Shown one piece after another: positions 1 through 7,200 of a stretch of 11,297 nt of DNA. The stretch is taken from assembly GCA_018825925.1 (NCBI GenBank), contig JAHKAT010000361.1, forward strand, positions 1 through 11,297, in the 5' to 3' direction. The translations under genes and the position numbers were made by a program. Below the pieces are notes generated by a model. The model had not been told where the DNA came from and did no database searches. It worked only from the letters and a program-made list of their open reading frames with translations. How positions within the stretch are numbered: position 1 is the stretch's first letter; the number at the start of each line of letters is the position of its first letter. Origin of the DNA: Bacteroidota bacterium. Lineage in GTDB: Bacteria > Bacteroidota > Bacteroidia > Flavobacteriales_D > Crocinitomicaceae.

Positions 1-2
1 AA

Positions 3-356
3 ATAAATTTTGATGAAATTTTCAAACCGGGAGAGCAATTTGGAAAGTTGCCGCGATTAAAACGAATCTTAGATCAAATGGAACCTTTTGGACCAGGCAA
101 TCTAAACCCATTGTTTGTCACTCGCAACGTGTACGCTTCACAATGCACTGTTTTGAAAGAAAAGCATTTAAAACTCACAATTTGTCAACCTCCTCATACA
201 CTAGAAATTCCTGCTATAGCTTTCAATTTGGCCGAAAAAATCAATGAAGTAGCATCGGGTATGCCTTTTGAAATGGTCTTTTCGTTTGAAGAAAATACCT
301 GGAACAATAAAACTACTTTGCAGTTAAATGTGCGAGATATTAAGGAGATGGTTTGA
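3..356 (+). CDS. recJ: RecJ single-stranded-DNA-specific exonuclease, C-terminal fragment (5' end outside window)
   Basis: The frame is open from the left edge (first whole codon at position 3) and ends at TGA 354-356, giving 117 residues of a protein that normally has about 570. Residues 16-38 carry the conserved RecJ segment QMEPFGPGNLNPLFVTRNV, the start of the C-terminal OB-fold-like domain. The following strand pattern (HLKLTI, EIPAIAFN, FEMVFSFEENTWNN, LQLNVRDI) fits that domain, which helps bind single-stranded DNA. RecJ degrades single-stranded DNA 5' to 3' in recombinational and mismatch repair in the cytoplasm. The catalytic DHH and DHHA1 domains would lie upstream of the window. 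A TTG codon at 48 lies inside the conserved reading frame and is not a real start. The gene converges on the minus-strand gene at 472-3480, with a hairpin terminator in the 115-bp gap. Family identity is recognised from the motif and not from a search. Confidence 0.9.
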   Translation: MNFDEIFKPGEQFGKLPRLKRILDQMEPFGPGNLNPLFVTRNVYASQCTVLKEKHLKLTICQPPHTLEIPAIAFNLAEKINEVASGMPFEMVFSFEENTWNNKTTLQLNVRDIKEMV

Positions 357-404
357 AATATTGACTAATAAAGAAGAAAAAGTGAGAGCTTCTCTTTAGA
401 AAAG

Positions 405-435
405 AAAAATGGTCGGAAAAATTCCGACCATTTTT
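405..435. terminator. Bidirectional intrinsic terminator between convergent genes
   Basis: A perfect inverted repeat has arms at 405-418 (AAAAATGGTCGGAA) and 422-435 (TTCCGACCATTTTT) with a three-base AAA loop. The GC core is TGGTCGG/CCGACCA. It reads as stem plus T-run on both strands, so it can end the recJ transcript (+) and the long minus-strand gene's transcript (-). It sits 48 bp after the recJ stop and 36 bp after the minus-strand gene's stop, as expected for a shared terminator. Confidence 0.88.
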
Positions 436-471
436 AAGTTAAACTTCTCTTATTGAATATCAAATATGCGC

Positions 472-3400
472 TTAGCGCAAAATGTGAAGATCGGTGCTAA
501 ATTCTTGTATTCCTGAAATCTCTGCACAATAGAGCGCGTATTTTATACGGACATAATATACGCCGTCGTCAACATCTCTATTTTTGACTTTTCCATCCCA
601 ACCTTCAGCGTAGTCATTGGATTCATAGACTAAATTCCCCCAACGGTTAATGATTTTAATATTGAAAGACTCAGTCATAATGGCAATTTCTTCCGGTGTA
701 AAATCGGATTTGAAAGGATAGTATTTGTCGTTTTTCCCATCGGTATTAGGGGTAAATACATTGACTACTTCTTGGGGCACAAATTCAAAAATTAACTCTT
801 GAACCTGAAAATCGTCCAATTTTAAATCACAACCAGTGCTTGTATCCATAACGACCACTAAGTAATTTTCAATATTTGTAGGCCACGGAATTCTTTGATT
901 GGGTAGGATACCTATTAAAATTGAATCAGGCATTTGATACCATCTATAATCACTAAAGTTAAGTGGTGCTTTTAAGGTGGTGTAGGTAGAATTTGGACAA
1001 ACTTGGGCTTCGTAAGAAATATCCGTTTCTTCAAAATCAGGCTCAGTCACCAAAAGCGTATCCGCAAAATTACAAGTTGAGATTTTAATTCTCACAATGT
1101 ATTGTCCGGGTTTTAGATTCGTTAAATTGGATTGATTTGAAACAAAACCATTGGGGCCACTGGTTTCAAGTGTAAATGGAGCCGAATTGGAGGTCACTAT
1201 CGTCATATCTATAGACGCATCATCTATTCCTTTGCAAGAACTATTCACTATTGTATAGCTGGAGGTATAAGTAATGGGATCAAAAAACAAATCTGTCAAC
1301 GCATAACAACCAGGAGTTACTTGAGCCGAATCACGATATAACCCAGGGATACTAATAGTTTGTATAGAGGAAGCTTGCACAGAGATGGTGTCGCCATTTG
1401 GATTGTACCAAACATGAGTAGGAGCCAAGTAGAAGGACGATAAATTGAACTGTTCGTCCGGACAAAATGCTAAGGTATCAACATGTTGTTTTAAGAAATC
1501 GGTAATTACAAACAGTGAATCGTAAAAACACCCTTCATCGACCATTCTTATTTGATAAGTTCCCACATTTAAACCAGTGTAGGTAAAGTTATTCAGTGTA
1601 TCAACAATAGTATCGCTAAATCCAGGGCCGTTGATAGAGAAAGTATAATCCTTAGTCAACGGGGTATAATCATCGAAGGCAATGGCCATGTTACGACAAA
1701 AATTTGTTCCTTGTTGAAACGTGAAAAGACTTCCCACCTTGCTATCGTAAAATTGATAAATCAAAGAATCGAAACAACCGTTGCTCAATTCATACACTAA
1801 ATAGTACTTTTTACCATCGTAGGCATTGCTGTCAATAATTGTCTGGCTAGTGCCTAATGGCGCAGGAATCGGTTGTTGATTATCATCATACCATTTGTAA
1901 CTATTACTATTTGGTGCCTCAACTTTACCTATTGATTCACAAAATTTCGCAGAAACAGTAGTGGGATAAACTTGAGCAAAACTGATGGTAAATGAGGTGT
2001 CAATTTGCCCACAATTGGCATTGGGGGCTGTGACCTTTAAAGTGTAGTTACCACTAGCTAAATTATCCAAATAACCAACAGATGTAAATTGGTTGACCGG
2101 CTGCCACTCAAAAGTATAACCTTGATTACTTCCTGTCATGACAGCTGTGACATCTCCCACGGCTCCACCAAAACAGGTATTGGTTGTATTCAATTCCACT
2201 AATTCCATCGTCGATGGAATTAAAATAGAGCGCTGTGTTATGAAGCAAGTACCAGTTGAGGTTATTTCTACATAAAAAGTATCGTTGATTGTTGGGGACG
2301 GAATATTCAAGGTATCCGAGGTTGCGCCGGGGATTAATAAGTTAGGATCGTTTGGCCCATACCATTGATACGATTTGAAACCAGGTTGTGCCACAAGCTG
2401 AGCAAAAGAGTCGCCAGCACAGAAATTAACTTGATTGTCTATGTTCTCTAAACATCCAGCATCAATATAAGCATACCCAAAATGACCACCTTGGCTGCAA
2501 TCTGCGGTTTCAAATTCAACGGTAATTTCCTGGCCTATAAAACTGCTTAAATCAACATCAATTCTTTTCCACTGGCGGTAAATGATTTTATCCGTACCGG
2601 TTTGAGCAACCTTAAAAGAGGTGTCGTTTCGCGCTAAAGTGGCATTTACATTATAGACAGCACAATCACCTCCAACAAAAGCTCCAGAAGCGTCTTTGAA
2701 ACTAATTTTGAAGTACGGCTGTTGTGTTTCTGAGTGATTGGGATCTTGCAAAACGATGGCAAATTGATAGTAAAATGCTCGATTATCATTGTTGACCAAA
2801 ATTTTGTATCGAAGTCGTTCGATTTCGGCTCCATCATTTGCATTTCCTAAACGAACGCTAGCTCCTTTCCCGTTAGGCGCGAGGTTTGGGATTTTTGCGA
2901 GACCATTGGCTGGGTCTCTGGCGACTGGGTCATATCCTACAATAGCACCATTGGCAGGGTTGTTATTAATCGGGGGAGTGGTTAGAATGGTGTGCCGTGA
3001 ATTGGGGTCATTGTGAGCGGCATTTAGACCATTGGAGACAATTGTTGTATTTGAAAATGCAATATTATAGGTGGAAATTCCACCCTCCCATCGAGGCTGA
3101 AAAACCAAGTCCTCAAACCCAGCGTTGGTACATCCTGTTGATTTCCCAGTAAAGTTTGGATCGGGTTTGTTTTTGTTCTCAAACAAATAAGGATGGTTGG
3201 CTCTTAAGTAATCCATTTTTCTAGAATGAATAAAGCCATGTCTTTCAGAAAGAGGTAAGCCCAAAGCGTTGAACTCTGCAAGTGCAGCGTTGTAGTCAAA
3301 CTTAGAGTAAAGTGTTTTTTGAGTTAAGTTGCTCGGCTTCTTTGTTGTAGGATGAACATGAGAATGGTTGGGAGCATCTTCTCGTCGCTCTGTCTCGTAT

Positions 3401-3480
3401 TCTATGCCAATAACTTGCGAAATACTTACATGGGAAATAAAAACGAGGACAATGGCTGTATATAATGATTGTAGCTTCAT
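472..3480 (-). CDS. Giant secreted protein with lectin-like N-terminus, alternating Ig-like/SprB-like modules and T9SS type B (gliding motility-associated) C-terminal domain
   Basis: The protein is 1002 residues. Residues 1-22 form a signal peptide (basic start, then the hydrophobic IVLVFISHVSIS) for Sec export. Residues 23-110 are a charged linker with a short His-rich patch (HSHVH, 39-43). Residues about 115-345 form a beta-sandwich module common in Bacteroidota surface proteins, with SVRLGN (208-213), a QPYFKI strand and GGHFGYAYIDAGC (331-343). I infer carbohydrate or protein binding. Residues 353-890 alternate Ig-like modules (C354, C514, C673, C828, each followed by a W and a closing C) with SprB-repeat-like modules (C436, C595, C749). 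Residues 901-1002 are the CHU_C/TIGR04131 sorting domain: NVFTPNTDGKND, then NRWGNLVYES, WDGK and GVYYVRIKY. This domain directs export by the T9SS. The start ATG (3478-3480) immediately precedes the signal peptide. No enzyme signature is visible. The gene is divergent from the 4208 gene. The specific function is unknown. Confidence 0.93.
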   Translation of the reverse strand: MKLQSLYTAIVLVFISHVSISQVIGIEYETERREDAPNHSHVHPTTKKPSNLTQKTLYSKFDYNAALAEFNALGLPLSERHGFIHSRKMDYLRANHPYLFENKNKPDPNFTGKSTGCTNAGFEDLVFQPRWEGGISTYNIAFSNTTIVSNGLNAAHNDPNSRHTILTTPPINNNPANGAIVGYDPVARDPANGLAKIPNLAPNGKGASVRLGNANDGAEIERLRYKILVNNDNRAFYYQFAIVLQDPNHSETQQPYFKISFKDASGAFVGGDCAVYNVNATLARNDTSFKVAQTGTDKIIYRQWKRIDVDLSSFIGQEITVEFETADCSQGGHFGYAYIDAGCLENIDNQVNFCAGDSFAQLVAQPGFKSYQWYGPNDPNLLIPGATSDTLNIPSPTINDTFYVEITSTGTCFITQRSILIPSTMELVELNTTNTCFGGAVGDVTAVMTGSNQGYTFEWQPVNQFTSVGYLDNLASGNYTLKVTAPNANCGQIDTSFTISFAQVYPTTVSAKFCESIGKVEAPNSNSYKWYDDNQQPIPAPLGTSQTIIDSNAYDGKKYYLVYELSNGCFDSLIYQFYDSKVGSLFTFQQGTNFCRNMAIAFDDYTPLTKDYTFSINGPGFSDTIVDTLNNFTYTGLNVGTYQIRMVDEGCFYDSLFVITDFLKQHVDTLAFCPDEQFNLSSFYLAPTHVWYNPNGDTISVQASSIQTISIPGLYRDSAQVTPGCYALTDLFFDPITYTSSYTIVNSSCKGIDDASIDMTIVTSNSAPFTLETSGPNGFVSNQSNLTNLKPGQYIVRIKISTCNFADTLLVTEPDFEETDISYEAQVCPNSTYTTLKAPLNFSDYRWYQMPDSILIGILPNQRIPWPTNIENYLVVVMDTSTGCDLKLDDFQVQELIFEFVPQEVVNVFTPNTDGKNDKYYPFKSDFTPEEIAIMTESFNIKIINRWGNLVYESNDYAEGWDGKVKNRDVDDGVYYVRIKYALYCAEISGIQEFSTDLHILR
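811..2424 (-). repeat. About 159-residue protein super-repeat (Ig-like + SprB-like pair), three and a half copies
   Basis: Within the minus-strand gene, the first Cys of each Ig-like module lies at residues 354, 514, 673 and 828 (spacing 160, 159, 155). The first Cys of each intervening SprB-like module lies at 436, 595 and 749 (spacing 159, 154). Ig-like units share a Cys, then a central aromatic pair (YQW, YKW, VW, YRW), then Y-x-V/L strands and a closing Cys. SprB-like units share C-x-G/N, then a late L-x-x-G-x-Y-x-[ILV] turn (LASGNYTL, LNVGTYQI, LKPGQYIV). Sequence identity between copies is low, so this is an ancient or structural repeat and not recent DNA duplication. Confidence 0.75.
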
Positions 3481-3613
3481 CTGATATAGGAAATCTATAG
3501 AACTAAATTGATTGATTAACTGCTAATATAGGAAGGCTTTCTCAGAGAGAAAAAAAAAGATTAGAAATAGACCGATGTATTTACTTAAAACTGAAGCATT
3601 GTTAAATAACTAA

Positions 3614-3627
3614 CAAAGCATGCTTTG
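3614..3627. repeat. Perfect 14-bp palindrome CAAAGCATGCTTTG
   Basis: The sequence equals its own reverse complement over 14 bases and has a GC-containing centre (GCATGC) in otherwise A/T-rich DNA. It lies 134 bp upstream of the minus-strand start codon. The size and symmetry suit a dimeric regulator's operator, but no regulator is encoded nearby and only one copy is present, so the operator role is inference. Confidence 0.35.
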
Positions 3628-3820
3628 CTTGAATGAACACGTGAATTGATTTAAAAATCAAATGAAATCTGTTTGTTTGGCATCGTAAATCTTGGGATTA
3701 ACAATACATAGACCGCCATAAATCAATGGATTAGAGAGAGTTGAAAGTAGGCGGTTTTTGTTGAAATACATTTTTACTCCAATGTTTTCGCGTGAATTTT
3801 GTAAAATCGAGATCTATCTA

Positions 3821-3838
3821 TTTTTTCAATTGAAAAAA
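3821..3838. repeat. Perfect 18-bp A/T palindrome centred on CAATTG
   Basis: Six T, CAATTG and six A form a perfect palindrome, and the A-run continues two bases further. It lies about midway between the two divergent genes. It could be a binding site, a cruciform, or simply a by-product of homopolymer-rich DNA. A low-complexity origin is at least as likely as function. Confidence 0.3.
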
Positions 3839-4207
3839 AACTGTTAAATTTTTAATAAAGCACAAATAGAATAAAAATTCTGCTGGTACAATTCCCTTGT
3901 AAAATGAGTTTTAAGAGAGCTATAACCCAGTCATAGCAACAAGTATTACTGTCACTGAAATGATTTCAACTTGATTTACTAGGAACAAGTAATAGCCCTA
4001 AATGACCAATTAAATTTTGTCTAATAACCATTGTTTTTGTCTGAATTCAGTATAAATAGTTAAAAAACAGTTTAACAGGTTTTCATACAGAATACAGAAT
4101 ACCACTTAAAAAACGAACATTACGTTAAATATATAACAAATAAACAATTGTTAACTGAAAAGGTCATATTATTGTATTTCAGAATCAACTATACTAAATC
4201 TTGTAAT

Positions 4208-7200
4208 ATGATTAAGAACCTATTAAGTGCTTTTGCGTTTGTTATCTTAGGAACCTCTTTGAGTTTCGCTCAACCTATGTCGGGTACCTACACCATTAAT
4301 CCTGCCCTACCTGCAGGTGGTGGTAATTATCAATCTTTTAATGCTGTTGCCACGCAGTTAAATATTTTTGGCGTGGTTGGGGCTGTTACGGTCAATGTTG
4401 AACCAGGTTTATACACAGATACGCTCTTTTTAGGGAATGTGATTGGAACAACTCCTTTGAATACAATAACTTTTCAAAGAAAACCAGGGGCTACGGCTGC
4501 TGTAACTTTGACCAGTGCATCAAATACGATTACGACAAGTACGATTCGATTAATAGATACGAAGTACATCACATTTCGCAATTTAACAGTGGAAGGCACA
4601 GGTGCCAGCTATCAGCGCTTGGTAATATTAGATGGAACATTGGCAAATGTGGCCTTTAGAAACTGTACTTTCAATGGTAAACTAGGAGCTTCTGGTTCAA
4701 CAAGCTGGACTCACATATATGCAAGTGGCTCAAATGTGATTGGCGCTGGTTTAACAGTGGATTCATGTCAAATGAATAATGGATCAATTCCTTTGTATTT
4801 AGTAGGTTCTAGTACCTTAAGAACTACGAATGTAACCGTGACCAACAATAACTTCAACGACTATTCTTATTACGGAGTGTATGCCACATATACCGACAAT
4901 TTGTTTGTTCGGAAAAACAATTTCACTACAACATCAACATCTACTAGCTATACTATTTATTCAACAAATGCAACTGGGTCTGCAGCAAACAGAGCGGAGA
5001 TTTTAAATAACAATATAGATGTTACAGCGAGCAGTACTTTTTATGGAGTTTATTTGAGTTATTTCAATTCTGCATTGAATCCTTCGCTTATCGCGAATAA
5101 CTTTTTCCACAATAAATCTACTGGCTCGACGAGCATTAGATATGGAGTGTACCTTACAGCTTGTAATGGAGTAGATGTTTTGCATAATACAATTAAAATC
5201 AACGATGGTTCTACAACCACATCACGTGCAATTTATTTAACAAGCGCTACACCAACTGGTTATACTCCAGGGAATTACAGAATTTGCAATAATATTATCA
5301 TTAACAATTCAACTTCAACTTCAGCGACGGCTGGTAACTTGTATTATGCCACATCAACAGCTTGGGCGTATGTTACACAAATTAGCAACAATATTTATCA
5401 AGCAGCCAATGCTACGTTTCCTTTTTATAATGGTTCAAGCTTCACAGATTATCCGTCGTGGAAAACAGCAACCAATGATACCAATTCCTATGTGGGTGAT
5501 CCACAGTTCGTAAGTGCAACTGATTTGCACGTAGTAGGTGTTTTGGCACACGACAAAGGTTTGAACTTTGCATCTGTAACAACAGATTTTGATGGAGATG
5601 CTCGTCCTTTAGCACCAACCAATACTGTGGAAATAGGGGCTGATGAGTTTGTTTTAGCAGCTTGTCCGAGGCCAGCAGCACTTACTATTTTGTCAAACGA
5701 TACTAACAATGTTACAGCAGAGTGGGTAAGTGGTCCTTTATCTACCTCGTGGGTGCTAGAATACGGTCCGGAAGGATTTATACCAGGAACAGGAACGAAA
5801 GTGGGCGTTTCAACAAACCCTGCAACTGTAACTGGTTTAACGAAAAATCAATTTTATGAAATGTATGTTTATGCAGTTTGTGGTACAGATACCAGTGATG
5901 CAGAAGGCCCTACATCTTTCCATAGTTACGACCAAGGTATCTATTATGAGGTAGACAATACTTGCCTTCCAGGAGGTTTTAAAGACATTTCTTTAACAGG
6001 AATACAAAACCCACTTTTATCTGATGCAACAACAGGGTTTTCCTTGCCTTTCCCTTTGCTTTTACAAGGACAAAAAGTGGATAAAATAACGATTTCAAAC
6101 AATGGGGTTGTATTGTTCAATACAGTTTCAGGAACAGTTTCTCCATTTAACGGTAATACTATAAATACCACGGCATTGCCAGGAGCTTATTTATTTTGGG
6201 ATGATTTGGAAGATGCTGGTGGAATGGTTTATTGGGAGGCTATAGGTACCGCGCCAAATCGCCAGTTTATCATTCAATACTCAAAAAAGCACGATGCATT
6301 TACTTCAGGCACTCCTTATAGCTTCCAAATGATTTTTGAGGAAACAACAATGAATATCTACTATGTATATAACAATGTAGTAGTTGGTAGTACAACCTAT
6401 GATTATGGAGGTTCTGCAACAGTTGGTTTGGTTTCTCCTGGAGGTGCACGTTTCCCATTGAGCTATATCAATCAAAGTTATTTAACAAACAATCAATGTG
6501 TTCGATTCCGTCATACGAGCTGTTCAAGTATCAATAGTTTAGCAATAGATTATGTGAATCCTGACAACCTTCAGCTTTCATGGCAAGCTGGAGCGAGCGG
6601 TGCTGCTAACGGTTATGAAATTATATATGACACTGCAGGATTTGATTTGAATACGTCTGGAACGTCTCTTACTACCACGGATCTCTTTGTAATCATACCA
6701 AATCTTCAAGAAAAAACAACCTATGATTTTTATGTTCGTGCGCTGTGTTCAGGAACCCAAAAAGGGGAGTGGACCAAAGTGACTGTTACAACTCTTTCGT
6801 TTTGTTCGACGCCAGACAATATAGCTTTGGGTGTTGCGGTTGATTCTTTAATGACTTCTTGGGCACATACTGCCACTCCTGGTTATCCTTTAACAGGTTT
6901 TGAATTGGCTTATGGATGGAGAGATTATGACAATGCTAACGGTTTCTCTACAAGAAAATTGAAAGGACCTGTTTATACTGATACTACCTATGATGTTAAT
7001 TTTGTAGGTGGTGGTATCTATGATTTTTATATACGTGCAGTTTGTGGGACGAATAGCTCAACGTTTGTAGGGCCTTTCCCTTTTAAAATGCCATTAACAA
7101 ATGACAATATTTGTGATGCAGAAACACTTTTAGTCAACGATTCAACCTATCATTTTAACAATACTGGAGCCACAGTTGAAAGTGGTGAAGCGGCTATTGC

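Larger units (their letters stand above)
3481..4207. promoter_or_regulatory. Divergent AT-rich intergenic region (727 bp), expected to hold promoters for both flanking genes
   Basis: The region separates two divergent genes, so both transcription starts should lie here. It is strikingly A/T-rich, with homopolymer runs (nine A at 3551-3559, six T at 3821-3826). I searched both strands by eye for the Bacteroidota sigma pattern TAnnTTTG preceded by TTG and found no exact match. TAAATTTTG near 4011 and TATAAATA near 4051 are only approximate. No open frame of useful length, tRNA or known riboswitch could be recognised. Visible structure consists of two perfect palindromes (3614-3627 and 3821-3838), a weak hairpin (3712-3755), a stem ACTTG/CAAGT at 3969-3990, and a tandem heptamer ATACAGA at 4085-4098. 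Confidence 0.5.

Noticed and set aside
2646..3016. Short open frames of 65-75 codons on both strands inside the minus-strand gene
   Set aside because: They are shadows of a strong long coding frame with recognisable domains, and their translations show no family motif.
3646..3661. Inverted repeat TTGATTT / AAATCAA with a two-base loop
   Set aside because: It is pure A/T-rich DNA with a sterically tight loop, and such matches are expected by chance in this intergenic region.
3712..3755. Possible terminator or small-RNA end: ACCGCC / GGCGGT followed by a T-run
   Set aside because: The 6-bp stem has a 32-base loop, too long for a normal intrinsic terminator, and no upstream transcript is evident. 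It may be chance.
4148..4207. In-frame TTG start giving a 20-residue extension of the beta-helix protein
   Set aside because: The extension is not signal-like, whereas ATG 4208 begins a textbook signal peptide (basic residue, hydrophobic core, SFA|Q cut site).
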